From: Mesorhizobium sp. M3A.F.Ca.ET.080.04.2.1
GTDB lineage: Bacteria > Pseudomonadota > Alphaproteobacteria > Rhizobiales > Rhizobiaceae
DNA: 64,000 bases
Reading direction: 5' to 3'
Assembly (NCBI RefSeq): GCF_003952525.1
Contig: NZ_CP034451.1
Span: 2,542,001 to 2,606,000 of the forward strand
Both the position numbers and the translations under genes were made by a program. Under the pieces are notes generated by a model. It saw only the letters and a program-made list of their open reading frames with translations, did not search any database and was not told where the DNA came from. Each line of letters begins with the position of its first letter. The first letter of the stretch is position 1. Below are positions 18,729 through 27,296 of this stretch, one piece after another.

Positions 18729-19895
18729 CTAGCGAAGGTTCGCGGTGCCCAGCACCTGGTTGAGGGCACCTTCCAAGTTTCCCACCGTGCGGTCGACGTC
18801 GGCCAGCTTGTCGAGGCCGAACAGGCCGATACGGAAGGTCTGAAAGTCACTGGGCTCGTCGCACATGAGAGGCACGCCGGCAGCTGTCTGCAGCCCGGCG
18901 GCTGCAAATTTGGCGCCGGACTTGATGCCGGGGTCGTCGGTATAGCAAACGACGACTGTGGGCGCGGCAAAGCCGTCCGCGGCGACGCTGGCAAAGCCGC
19001 GTTGCGCCAAGAGCTGCCTTACGCGCGCGCCGAGCTCGAGCTGCGCAGCCCGCACCTTTTCGAAGCCCCTCGCCTCGGTCTCCAGCATCGCATCGCGGAA
19101 CCCGCGCAAGGCATCGGTCGGCAGGGTGGCATGATAGGCATGGCCGCCATTCTCGTAGGCTTCCATGATCTCGAGCCACTTCTTCAGGTCGCAGCCGAAA
19201 GAGGAGGAGGTGCTCGCCTTCACTGCGGCCCTGGCGGCCTTGTTCATCATCACGATGCCGCTGCAGGGCGAAGCGCTCCAACCTTTCTGCGGCGCCGAGA
19301 TCAGCACGTCCACGCTAATCGCCTTCATGTCGACCCAGATGCCGCCGGAAGCGATGCAGTCCAGCACGAAGAGGGCGCCGACTTTGTGGGCGGCATCGGC
19401 GATCGCCTTCATGTAGGCGTCCGGCAATATCATGCCGGAGGCGGTCTCCACATGCGGCGCGAAAACCAGATCCGGCCGCTCCGCTTCGATGACGGCGACA
19501 GCCTCGTCGACCGGCACGGGCTGGAACGGCCGCTGGCGCCCGCCCGGCTGCGTATCGACCGGGCGCGCCTTCAGCACGATGCTTTCGGCGGGGATGGCCC
19601 CCGCCTCGAAGATCTGGGTCCAGCGATAAGAGAACCAGCCGTTGCGGATGACCAAAACCTTCTTGCCATGGGCGAGCTGGCGCGCCACGGCCTCCATGGC
19701 GTAGGTGCCGCCACCGGGCACCAATGCCACGCCCTCGCCTTCCTCGCCCGCATTGTAAGCGGTGCGCAGCGTCTGAGAGAGGTCGCGCATGACGCCCTGG
19801 AAGGCCAGCGACATGTGATTGAGCGCGCGGTCCGTGAAGACGACGGAATATTCCAGGAGACCGTCGGGATCCACATGCGGCAGCAAGGCAGTCAT
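18729..19895 (-). CDS. Class V aminotransferase (serine-pyruvate / 2-aminoethylphosphonate type)
   Basis: This 388-residue PLP enzyme has a phosphate-binding segment 'LVPGGGTYAMEAVARQLA' near residue 59, aspartate-bearing 'LFVLDCIASGGIWVDM' near 177 and the Schiff-base lysine in 'ISAPQKGWSASPCSGIVMM' near 200. It belongs to the alanine-glyoxylate/serine-pyruvate group of class V aminotransferases. It is the third gene of a minus-strand operon after an SDR dehydrogenase and an FAH-family hydrolase, 34 bp downstream of the latter. Its amino donor and acceptor cannot be read from sequence; it may use the oxo acid released by the hydrolase. Confidence 0.82.
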   Translation of the reverse strand: MTALLPHVDPDGLLEYSVVFTDRALNHMSLAFQGVMRDLSQTLRTAYNAGEEGEGVALVPGGGTYAMEAVARQLAHGKKVLVIRNGWFSYRWTQIFEAGAIPAESIVLKARPVDTQPGGRQRPFQPVPVDEAVAVIEAERPDLVFAPHVETASGMILPDAYMKAIADAAHKVGALFVLDCIASGGIWVDMKAISVDVLISAPQKGWSASPCSGIVMMNKAARAAVKASTSSSFGCDLKKWLEIMEAYENGGHAYHATLPTDALRGFRDAMLETEARGFEKVRAAQLELGARVRQLLAQRGFASVAADGFAAPTVVVCYTDDPGIKSGAKFAAAGLQTAAGVPLMCDEPSDFQTFRIGLFGLDKLADVDRTVGNLEGALNQVLGTANLR

Positions 19896-19929
19896 CTTCT
19901 AACTCTTTCTTGGCAGATCGTAAGGCGTA

Positions 19930-20772
19930 TTATCCCTGCACGACGTTCTGGCGCTGCACGCCGAGCCCCTGGATACCCAATTCCATTTTGTCGCCGGCCT
20001 TGAGATAGACCGGCTCGGGCTTGATCCCCATGCCGACCCCCGGAGGCGTGCCGGTCGAAATGATGTCGCCTGGCTGCAGGCTCATGAACTGCGACAGGTA
20101 CGATACCACAAAGGCGACGCCATAGATCATCGTCTTGGTGCTGCCATCCTGCATCCGCTTGCCGTTCACCTCGAGGTACATGGACAGGTCCTGAGGGTTC
20201 GGCACCTCGTCACGGGTGACAAGCCACGGACCGATGGGGCCGAACGTGTCCGCCGATTTGCCCTTCGTCCATTGTCCGGAGCGCTTGTTCTGGAAGTCGC
20301 GCTCAGAGATATCGTTGATCAGGCAGTAACCAGCCACGTGGTCTAGCGCATTGGCTTCGTCGATGTACTTGCCGCCGTTGCCGATCACGACCCCCAGCTC
20401 GACCTCCCAGTCGGTGGCCTTGGAGCCGCGAGGCATCTCGATATCGTCGTTTGGCCCGCAAATCGCGCTGGTGGCCTTGGCAAAGATCACCGGCTCGGGC
20501 GGCACCTGGAGGCCGCTTTCGGCGGCGTGGTCGGAATAGTTCAGGCCGATGCAGATGAACTTGCCCACCTGAGCGACGCAGGGACCATAGCGATCGACCT
20601 TGACTTCGGGCAGGCTCGTCAAATCCAGTGCCGCAATCTTGGCCAGGCCTTCATCGCGCAGAAGGTCACCGCCGATATCCGTGACGTGGGCGGACAGGTC
20701 GCGCACTTTGCCGTCGGAATCGACGATTCCGGGCTTCTCCTTGCCCTTGGCGCCGAAACGCAAAAGTTTCAT
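19930..20772 (-). CDS. Fumarylacetoacetate-hydrolase-family protein, 2,4-diketo-3-deoxy acid hydrolase candidate
   Basis: This 280-residue FAH-fold enzyme has 'FICIGLNYSDHAAESG' near residue 72, metal ligands in 'DWEVELGVVIG' near 120 and 'PGDIISTGTPPGVGMG' near 240. Close relatives cleave 2,4-diketo-3-deoxy-L-fuconate or L-rhamnonate to pyruvate and lactate. It is preceded at 21 bp by an SDR resembling 2-keto-3-deoxy-L-fuconate dehydrogenase, so the two would act in sequence. The sugar dehydrogenase and dehydratase of such a pathway are not nearby. Ureidoglycolate lyase or another C-C hydrolase remain possible. Confidence 0.78.
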   Translation of the reverse strand: MKLLRFGAKGKEKPGIVDSDGKVRDLSAHVTDIGGDLLRDEGLAKIAALDLTSLPEVKVDRYGPCVAQVGKFICIGLNYSDHAAESGLQVPPEPVIFAKATSAICGPNDDIEMPRGSKATDWEVELGVVIGNGGKYIDEANALDHVAGYCLINDISERDFQNKRSGQWTKGKSADTFGPIGPWLVTRDEVPNPQDLSMYLEVNGKRMQDGSTKTMIYGVAFVVSYLSQFMSLQPGDIISTGTPPGVGMGIKPEPVYLKAGDKMELGIQGLGVQRQNVVQG

Positions 20773-20793
20773 GTTTCTCTCCGTCCTTGTGCG

Positions 20794-21540
20794 TTAGAGC
20801 GCCCAGCCGCCATCGATGATGTGAGCCTGGCCAGTGATGAACCCGCTGGCGTCCGAGGCCAGGTAGAGCGCAAGCATTGCAATTTCGTCCGCTTGGCCGA
20901 TCCGCCCCATGGGCTGGCGGGCGATGAAGTTCTTCAGCGCCTGTTCGTAGTCGCCGGTAGCGCGCAGCCGCTCATGCAGGGAGGGGCTGTCCACGGTGCC
21001 GGGACAGATCGCGTTGCAGCGGATTCCCTTGGTCACATAATCGGCGGCGATGGCCTTGGTCATGCCGATCACAGCGGCCTTGGAGCTGCAATAGACAAAG
21101 CGGTTCGGCACGCCCTTGAGGCTGGACGCCACCGAGGACATGTTGATGATCGAACCGCGGCCTTTTTCGAGCATCGCGGGCAGGACCGCCTTGGTCAGCC
21201 GGTACATCGCCTTGACGTTGAGATCGAAGGCAAAGTCCCACTCCTTCTCGGTGCTCTCGAGGATATTGCCGGCATGAACGAAGCCCGCGCAGTTGAAGAG
21301 CACGTCGAGCGGGCCGGTTTTTGCCAGAACCTCGGCGATATTGTCGGCATTCGTGACATCCAGCTTCAGCGCGGTGATGCCATCGATGGCGTCAAGCTCG
21401 GCCAGCTTGGCATCGTTGATGTCCGTGGCGAAGACCTGCGCACCGGCCTTGGCGAAGGCTTCGGCACTGGCACGGCCGATGCCTTGGCCAGCGGCTGTAA
21501 TCAGCGCCTTTTTTCCGGAAAGGCTGAGATCGTAAGTCAT
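20794..21540 (-). CDS. SDR dehydrogenase, 2-keto-3-deoxy-L-fuconate (rhamnonate) dehydrogenase-like
   Basis: This 248-residue classical short-chain dehydrogenase has 'ALITAAGQGIGRASAEAFA' near residue 11 (NAD-binding glycines), 'LFNCAGFVHAGNIL' near 80, and the catalytic Ser/Tyr/Lys in 'MSSVASS...YCSSKAAV'. The pattern 'IRCNAICPGTVDSPSLHERL' is shared with BDH2 and bacterial 2-keto-3-deoxy-L-fuconate dehydrogenase. Start 21540 is preferred over an upstream ATG that adds 23 unconserved residues. It leads the minus-strand SDR-FAH-aminotransferase operon. Confidence 0.85.
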   Translation of the reverse strand: MTYDLSLSGKKALITAAGQGIGRASAEAFAKAGAQVFATDINDAKLAELDAIDGITALKLDVTNADNIAEVLAKTGPLDVLFNCAGFVHAGNILESTEKEWDFAFDLNVKAMYRLTKAVLPAMLEKGRGSIINMSSVASSLKGVPNRFVYCSSKAAVIGMTKAIAADYVTKGIRCNAICPGTVDSPSLHERLRATGDYEQALKNFIARQPMGRIGQADEIAMLALYLASDASGFITGQAHIIDGGWAL

Positions 21541-21995
21541 AGCGTCTCGTCGGTCCTTGCTCTGCAGATAGAGGTCGATTGTCAAAGGCGGCTCTGCCCT
21601 CATGCTCACTGGTGTTAGAGCAACTCAAGCAAAAGCGTAAGGCTTCCCACCGAAATTGCGCAAAACGAGACTTGGGGCAAGTTAGCGATCATACCGCGAG
21701 ATCGCCGACAGGCTCGGGATCTGCCAGGAAACCGTCAAGACGCACCGGAAGCGCGCCTATGGAAAAGTCGGAACACATTCGAAATCCGATCTATTCCTGG
21801 CGGTGATGCGCATGATTGCTCGCCGCTGAGGCAAGACGTCGGCCGCGCTTTGCGGCGCATCCATCCACTCGCAATACGAGCCGGCCTAAGGCGCCTCGCA
21901 CGGAAACGGATCCGGGCGACGCGCCTTGGCGCCGTTGGCATCCGAAGTTCCGAGGCCGTCGTGGACAGTTCGAAGCCCGACGGCTCCTCGGTCGT
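21541..21995. other. Gap with degenerate repeat and regulator remnant
   Basis: This 455-bp stretch between two minus-strand operons has no intact gene. Near 21617-21670 there is a decayed version of the GCAATTCC/GGAATTGC intergenic palindrome (AGAGCAACTCAAGC...GAAATTGCGCAAAA). The LuxR fragment annotated separately follows at 21686-21829. I see nothing interpretable in 21830-21995. Confidence 0.5.
21686..21829 (+). pseudogene. LuxR-type helix-turn-helix fragment
   Basis: Forty-seven codons read 'SYREIADRLGICQETVKTHR', then 'KRAYGKVGTHSKSDLFLAVM', and end with TGA. This is the complete recognition-helix region of a LuxR/GerE DNA-binding domain. There is an in-frame stop (TAG) immediately upstream and no receiver or ligand domain, nor a start codon with a ribosome-binding site. 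It is the tail end of a lost LuxR-family regulator gene. Confidence 0.7.
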
Positions 21996-22754
21996 TCAGA
22001 CGGCAGCGGCGATCTCGTCACGCAACTGCTTCGCGAATTCCGGATACGTCTCATGCAGTTCGTCGAGCACCCGCCCCCGCAGGACATCCAGGATTGCCGC
22101 GGACGGCAATGCCGTTGACCCAGGATGGGCCTCGTGCTCGAAGCCGAACCCGGTCTCCTCCAGGATTTCCGGCAGGCTGTGGCCGGGATGCACGGATTCG
22201 AGACGAAAACCTCGTCGCGCCTTGTCGAAGGAGAACAGGGCTCGCCCGGTGAGCAAGGCATAAGGCCCCCCGGTGCGGTAGACCCCGGCGTCGCTGACAC
22301 CTGGCGCACTCACAAAATCGACGCGGTCCACGAAGACTCGCCGCGTGTGCTCCTCGCGGAAAAGAATGACGCGCGGGACGACATAATAGAGGTAAGCGGA
22401 GCCGAAGGATCCGGGCCAGCGCACTTGCGACTGCGGGTATGGCCCGGCGCCGACCAGATTGATGTTGCCGTGGCCGTCTATCTGGCCGCCGCCGAGAAAG
22501 AAGGCGTCGATCCGGCCCTGCCCGGCGCAGTCGAACAGTTCCGCTGCGCCGTTGGTGAAAAAGTTGTGCTTGACCGAGCCGAGGATGGAAATCCGGACAG
22601 GCTCCGCGCCGGCCATCTCCTTCATGGCGCGCAGCAGCATGGCGCCCGCCGCGGGGATTGGCGAAGAGGCTCCGACCGCGACGTGTCGAACGCCGTCGAG
22701 CAGCCTGGCGATCGTCGCTATCAGGAGTTCACGGGGAGCGACAGGCGGGATCAT
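21996..22754 (-). CDS. CoA-transferase-like beta subunit (glutaconate CoA-transferase / IpdB-like)
   Basis: This 252-residue class I CoA-transferase fold protein opens with 'VAVGASSPIPAAGAMLLRA' near residue 26 and has 'FFLGGGQIDGHGNINLVGAG' near 83, followed by 'HPGHSLPEILEETGFGFE' near 200. It overlaps the alpha subunit gene by 4 bp, so the two form a heterocomplex. Family members transfer CoA between organic acids or, in the IpdAB branch, hydrolyse a cyclic CoA ester ring. The classical catalytic glutamate is not obvious to me, which would favour an IpdAB-like reaction. Substrate unknown. Confidence 0.78.
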   Translation of the reverse strand: MIPPVAPRELLIATIARLLDGVRHVAVGASSPIPAAGAMLLRAMKEMAGAEPVRISILGSVKHNFFTNGAAELFDCAGQGRIDAFFLGGGQIDGHGNINLVGAGPYPQSQVRWPGSFGSAYLYYVVPRVILFREEHTRRVFVDRVDFVSAPGVSDAGVYRTGGPYALLTGRALFSFDKARRGFRLESVHPGHSLPEILEETGFGFEHEAHPGSTALPSAAILDVLRGRVLDELHETYPEFAKQLRDEIAAAV

Positions 22755-23575
22755 CGGGTGACCTGCGAATGCTTGCCCTCGCCGACAAAGCCGGAGAGAT
22801 ACTCATCGAAGCCGCTTTGACTGCGCGCGGCCTGCGCATAGCGCCGCAGTTCGGCGGTGTCGGTGGCATATTCTCCCCACAGGCCATACGGCCAGGCCCC
22901 GCGCGGCGCCACCGCGATATCGCGAACATAAAGCGAGGGGAGCACCCCGGCAGCAAGCGTTTCTTTGTCGAGCAGATCGTGGTCGGCGATGCGCTCGACG
23001 GTCACCAGCACGTTGCCGGCGGCGTAGGCCATGGCAGCAAGTTCCCGCCGACGCCCGATCCAGACATTGCCTGAGCGATCTGCCAGCGGCGCATGGAAGA
23101 CCGCGAAATCGACATGGATCGCAGGGATGAGGACGATCGGATCGGGGTCGGGTGCCATCGGGTTGTCGATCACCTTCCAGTCCGGTCTGTTGGCCAGCAC
23201 ATCCGAGCCGATAAGCCCGCGAATGGGCATGAAAGGAACGCCCTTCTGCGCCGCCATCAGCCCGGCATGCACCGCCGGGCAGGTCGCATCACGGACGGCA
23301 AGCGCCCCTCGCTTTACGGCTTCGTTGAAGCGCGGCGCGCCGCCGGCCTCGCCAAGCGACAAGGCGCTCGTCTCGACGCAGGTCACCAAGCCCGCGCCAA
23401 TCAGCATGTCGACCTGCAGTCCGCCCGTCGGGACGCAGACGAGATGCAGGTCTCCATGGCCGCAGGCGATCATGGCCCTTGTCATGGCCATCGATACGCC
23501 GGCGTATTCCGCCGGCAACGCGACACGCGATCCGGGCGCGATCGCTTCAGCCATGTGCCGTATGTTCGAAATCAT
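22751..23575 (-). CDS. CoA-transferase-like alpha subunit (glutaconate CoA-transferase / IpdA-like)
   Basis: This 274-residue partner subunit has 'HLVCVPTGGLQVDMLIGAG' near residue 43, 'MPIRGLIGSDVL' near 116 and 'AIHVDFAVFHAPLADRSGNVW' near 150, typical of class I CoA-transferase alpha chains. The 4-bp overlap with the beta gene indicates coupled translation. It is the first gene of this two-gene minus-strand unit; the 240 bp upstream contain no other gene. The unit precedes the SDR-FAH-aminotransferase operon on the same strand but is separated from it by a 455-bp decayed region, so a shared pathway is only possible. Confidence 0.78.
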   Translation of the reverse strand: MISNIRHMAEAIAPGSRVALPAEYAGVSMAMTRAMIACGHGDLHLVCVPTGGLQVDMLIGAGLVTCVETSALSLGEAGGAPRFNEAVKRGALAVRDATCPAVHAGLMAAQKGVPFMPIRGLIGSDVLANRPDWKVIDNPMAPDPDPIVLIPAIHVDFAVFHAPLADRSGNVWIGRRRELAAMAYAAGNVLVTVERIADHDLLDKETLAAGVLPSLYVRDIAVAPRGAWPYGLWGEYATDTAELRRYAQAARSQSGFDEYLSGFVGEGKHSQVTR

Positions 23576-23815
23576 GCTCAGACCGTGGCAGACACTGACC
23601 GAACAAATCTCGACTTTCGGGATTTGGTCAAGCGCTCACGGTCCGATTGAGCCTGCGCTCGGTCAGAAATGTGCTTGGGGACTCGATTCCCGGATGTGCT
23701 GTTTGTCGTTCCCCGGCAGCGGCTCATCTTGCGCCAGAAGCCGATTGGCGGGATGGTGTGAAAAGGCAGCCGGGGGCGCTGGCAGGCCGGATATGAATGG
23801 CTGCTGGAAATCAAA

Positions 23816-24322
23816 ATGTCGCGAACTTGCATGGCACTCTCTGCCATTGTTGTTCTGATCGGGGGCTTCGTTGCGCTGACAGGGCCGACAGAGGCAGCAG
23901 AGCGGACTTCTCATTTGCTCGACCACGGCGATCTCGCGACGACCTATTCGCAGGAGTCGGATCTCGTCACCGCCTACGCAACAGGCATGGCGCGGTATCG
24001 CCTTCTGTTCGCGGGACTTGGCGGCGACGCCAGCCTCGCTGCGCCGCTCGAGCCCCGGCTTTTGCGGACGGAATTCCGCGCGCGGACATGGCGCGCGGCG
24101 GACGGCAGCCTGTTGCAAGGTTTCGTCGGCAAGGGCGGGTTCCGGCTGACTGTCGGCAACTGCGTGGCCCGCATCTGTGTTGCCAGCGAATGCAGCGATG
24201 ACGGCTGGCCGGTCTATGCCTGCAGCGACGGACGCAAGCGAAAGATGTCGGTGAAGGATTTTGTCTCGGCAAGCTTCGACGGCGTTTCCTACCGACGGTT
24301 GAGCGCCCCGCCGGCGCCGTGA
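23816..24322 (+). CDS. Small exported protein of unknown function
   Basis: This 168-residue protein starts with a signal peptide (hydrophobic residues 6-24, cleavage likely after TEAA near 28), so it should be periplasmic. The mature part holds four cysteines in a tight cluster ('NCVARICVASECSDDGWPVYAC', about residues 120-142) that could form two disulfides. I do not recognise the family. It is convergent with the siderophore esterase gene (16 bp apart). The start is supported by GGAAATC upstream. Confidence 0.6.
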   Translation: MSRTCMALSAIVVLIGGFVALTGPTEAAERTSHLLDHGDLATTYSQESDLVTAYATGMARYRLLFAGLGGDASLAAPLEPRLLRTEFRARTWRAADGSLLQGFVGKGGFRLTVGNCVARICVASECSDDGWPVYACSDGRKRKMSVKDFVSASFDGVSYRRLSAPPAP

Positions 24323-24337
24323 CCTGCTGCCCTGGTC

Positions 24338-25228
24338 TCACACGCCAGCAAGCTGGCGCACGCGAAACGCCGCCTGGATCGCGCGGTTCACCGTGACCGG
24401 CAGGATCGACATGTGGTTCTCACCGGCATGCAGTTCGAAACTGGCGCGGATACCAGCAACGGCATCGAGGCGCTCGGCCATCAGGCGGGCGAATTCGTCG
24501 GTGCGCGTCACCTTCTTGTGCTCCAGGCGCTTCTGCTCGTCCGCAGCCCCGATCTGGAATGGCGCCAGCTTTTCGGACTCGTATTCGCCGGCGGCCAGGA
24601 TGACTTCCGCCCGCATGTCTTCCGGCAAATCAGCCTCGAAGGCTTCGAGGTAGCGGTCGATGACGCGGTCTTCCCAATAGATTGCCGGACTGGCGGCAAT
24701 CCAGGTGCGGAAGGCGCGTGGACGCGTGAACAAGGCATAGAGGGCGAACAGGCCACCGAAGGAATGGCCGTAGAGCGCCTGGCGGCTGGTGTCGATGCTG
24801 GCGCGGTTCGCCACGAAAGGCTTCAGGTCATTCTCGATGAAGGACAGGAATTTTTCCGCCCCGCCGGTGCGTACATCCGGGCCTGCGTCGTGGAAGGGCG
24901 GATAGGTCTGCCCGGGCGGCGGCCCAAGATCCCAGGAGCGCCGCAGCGGATCATAGGCACCGGCGACCGGATAGCCGATGGCGACGATGACGCCCTCGCC
25001 GACATTGGTGCCCGACGGGTAGCTCGCTTGCGCGCGCATCGCATCGACCGCGGTTGCGATGACCGCGTTGCCGTCGGTCAGGTATAGAACTGGCCAGCCG
25101 GCTGCGGGCGCAGGGTCCGGCGGGACATGCAGAAAGATCCGCCACGGCTCGCCGCCGCTCACCGGGACGAGATCGTGAACGCTGGTGTCGGCGATCAATG
25201 CCGGCGTCTGCATCAGCGATGCGTGCAT
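24338..25228 (-). CDS. Alpha/beta-hydrolase esterase, IroE/Fes-like siderophore hydrolase candidate
   Basis: This 296-residue esterase of the COG2819 type has 'WPVLYLTDGNAVIATAVDAM' near residue 45, nucleophile elbow 'ALYGHSFGGLFALYALF' (Ser near 155) and the C-terminal His in 'HAGENHMSILP'. Such enzymes hydrolyse trilactone or ester siderophores after import. GGAG lies 6 nt before the ATG at 25228, preferred over a GTG at 25240. It follows the FhuB-like gene by 25 bp in the same minus-strand operon, consistent with iron release from a siderophore. Cytoplasmic, since no signal peptide is seen. Confidence 0.8.
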   Translation of the reverse strand: MHASLMQTPALIADTSVHDLVPVSGGEPWRIFLHVPPDPAPAAGWPVLYLTDGNAVIATAVDAMRAQASYPSGTNVGEGVIVAIGYPVAGAYDPLRRSWDLGPPPGQTYPPFHDAGPDVRTGGAEKFLSFIENDLKPFVANRASIDTSRQALYGHSFGGLFALYALFTRPRAFRTWIAASPAIYWEDRVIDRYLEAFEADLPEDMRAEVILAAGEYESEKLAPFQIGAADEQKRLEHKKVTRTDEFARLMAERLDAVAGIRASFELHAGENHMSILPVTVNRAIQAAFRVRQLAGV

Positions 25229-25253
25229 GTTTATCTCCACTGGGGATGAAAGA

Positions 25254-27296
25254 TCAGCGGCGGCGCAGCAGTCCCATCAGCACCGGGCCGCCGATCAGCG
25301 TGGCGACGAGGCCCGCCGGTATCTGGCGCGGGAAGATGGCGGTGCGGGAAATCCAGTCGGCGCAGACCATGATCAGCGCCCCGGCAAGCACGGCGCCGGC
25401 AGCCTGCGGCAAGGCGCGGGCAAGGTCGAGGCGCCGGGCCAGGTGCGGCGCCATCAGGCCGATGAAGGTCAGCGGGCCCACGATCAAAGTGGATGCGGCG
25501 GTGAGCGCTGCGACCATAACCAGGACCAGCAGCCTGGTCCTAGAGAGATCAAGTCCGAGCGCCTGGACGACCGTCGGGCCGAGCGGCAGCATGTCGAGCC
25601 AGCGCATGAACAAAGGTGCCGTCAGCAGCAGGGACAGCGCAATGGAGGCAGTCAGGATTGCCGAACCGGCATCGACGCCGTAGGTCGAACCGGTCATCCA
25701 GTTGAGCAGCAGCATGGCGCGCGGGTCGCCGCTGGCGGTGAGCACCAGGACGAGCGCGTCGAACAGGCCCGTCAGCGCCACGCCGGCAAGCAGCAGCCGC
25801 TCCGGTGCAAATGCGGCACGGCGCCCGATGGCAAGGACAGCGAGCAAGGCGGCGAAGGCGCCGATGGTCGCGGCACCGGTTTGCAGGGCACGACCCGGAG
25901 CGTCGAACACGAACAGCGCCACCACCATGCCAAGCGCCGCCCCGGCGCTGATGCCCAGCACTTCGGGGCTCGCCATCGGATTGCCGGTCAGCCGCTGCAT
26001 CATCAGGCCCGCCAATGCCAGCATGGCGCCTGCGGAAAGTGCTGCAAGCACGCGCGGCCATCGCCATGACAACAGTGCATCAAGCTGATCGCCGAAGGCG
26101 AAACTCCAGCCGTGCGGCCCGGGTCCGCAAAGCAAGGCCAGAGCCAGGAGCACGAGCAGGGCAAAGCCAATCGCCGCCAGCACAACGCCTGGGCGCTGCA
26201 GTCTCGGCAGACATTCTGCTGCAAGCGCTGGAAGTTCTCTGCCGAGGCTCAGCCGCGGCAGCAGCCAAAGCAGGAGCGGCGCGCCGAGCAAAGCGGTGAT
26301 TGCGCCGGTCGGCAAGAGGTCGCCCTGCGGTCCGGTCGCAAGTTGCACCGCCTGATCGGCAGCCCACAGCAGTGTCGCGCCCAGTAGCGGCGCCATGACC
26401 AGCCTATGGCTTAGTCGCCGCCCGCCGCCAATGCGTGCGAGCGCCGCGGCCGCGAGACCGACGAAGCCGATCACGCCGACGGCGGCGACCGTGAAGGCGA
26501 TAAGCGCGACAGCGGCGCCAAGCCCGGCAAAACGGTAGATGCCAAGCGGCACGCCAAGGCTGCGCGCGCCGTCGTCCTCCAGGCCGAGCAAGGTCAGCGG
26601 CCGCACCATGAGGCCGATCGTCAGCGCAGCAATGCCAAGACGCGGCAACAGCCAAAGCGTCGTGGTCCAATCCTGCTGGCCGAGCGAGCCGGCGCCCCAG
26701 ATGAAAAGCCCGGCCAGCCAGTCGTGCTTGAGGACGACCAGCGCCGCGCCGATCGCTCCCGCATAGAGGCTGACGACAAGACCGGCGAGCACGACGGAAA
26801 GCGGCGACAGGCCCTTATGCCAGGAGAGCGCAAGCACGGCCGCAAGAGCCGCGAAGGCGCCGGCGAGCGCCACCCATTCGCGGCCGAAAGCAAGCAGCGA
26901 CGGCGCGGCGAGCGTCGCCAGCGCCAGCGCCAGATGGGAGCCTGCCGAGACGCCCACCGTTTCGGGCGAGGCCAGAGGGTTGCGCAGCACCTGCTGCAGC
27001 ACGGCGCCTGCCAAGCCGAGCGCCGCGCCGCTGAGCAGGCTGACGGCGAGCCTCGGCAGGAAAGCGAAGTGGACAAGCACCTGCCGCATGTCATCGATAT
27101 CGGGCGCGGCCGCCGCGTCCAGCCAGCTTGCCGGCGGCAGGAGGGCGGCGAGATTGGCAAGCGTTGCGCCGAGGCCCAATGCGGCCAGTGCCGCGCAGAG
27201 CAGAAGAGCGCCAAGCGGCCAGCGGCTCGGACGCGACCAGGCCACGCCGGCTGAGCCTTTGCGGCCCCTCGCCGCAACGATCGAGCCTTCAGCCAT
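25254..27296 (-). CDS. fhuB: Double-length iron-siderophore ABC permease (FhuB-like)
   Basis: This 680-residue polytopic protein has two FecCD permease halves in tandem (about residues 25-330 and 350-680). Each half carries the family pattern: 'GAALGLAGAVLQQVLRNPLASPETVGVSAG' and 'GAMLALAGLMMQRLTGNPMASPEVLGISAG' (quoted in parts: LRNPLASPETVG and LTGNPMASPEVLG). FhuB-type fusions transport hydroxamate siderophores. Start 27296 overlaps the binding-protein stop by 8 bp. No ATPase gene (FhuC) is present in the operon, so energy must come from a subunit encoded elsewhere. Confidence 0.9.
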   Translation of the reverse strand: MAEGSIVAARGRKGSAGVAWSRPSRWPLGALLLCAALAALGLGATLANLAALLPPASWLDAAAAPDIDDMRQVLVHFAFLPRLAVSLLSGAALGLAGAVLQQVLRNPLASPETVGVSAGSHLALALATLAAPSLLAFGREWVALAGAFAALAAVLALSWHKGLSPLSVVLAGLVVSLYAGAIGAALVVLKHDWLAGLFIWGAGSLGQQDWTTTLWLLPRLGIAALTIGLMVRPLTLLGLEDDGARSLGVPLGIYRFAGLGAAVALIAFTVAAVGVIGFVGLAAAALARIGGGRRLSHRLVMAPLLGATLLWAADQAVQLATGPQGDLLPTGAITALLGAPLLLWLLPRLSLGRELPALAAECLPRLQRPGVVLAAIGFALLVLLALALLCGPGPHGWSFAFGDQLDALLSWRWPRVLAALSAGAMLALAGLMMQRLTGNPMASPEVLGISAGAALGMVVALFVFDAPGRALQTGAATIGAFAALLAVLAIGRRAAFAPERLLLAGVALTGLFDALVLVLTASGDPRAMLLLNWMTGSTYGVDAGSAILTASIALSLLLTAPLFMRWLDMLPLGPTVVQALGLDLSRTRLLVLVMVAALTAASTLIVGPLTFIGLMAPHLARRLDLARALPQAAGAVLAGALIMVCADWISRTAIFPRQIPAGLVATLIGGPVLMGLLRRR

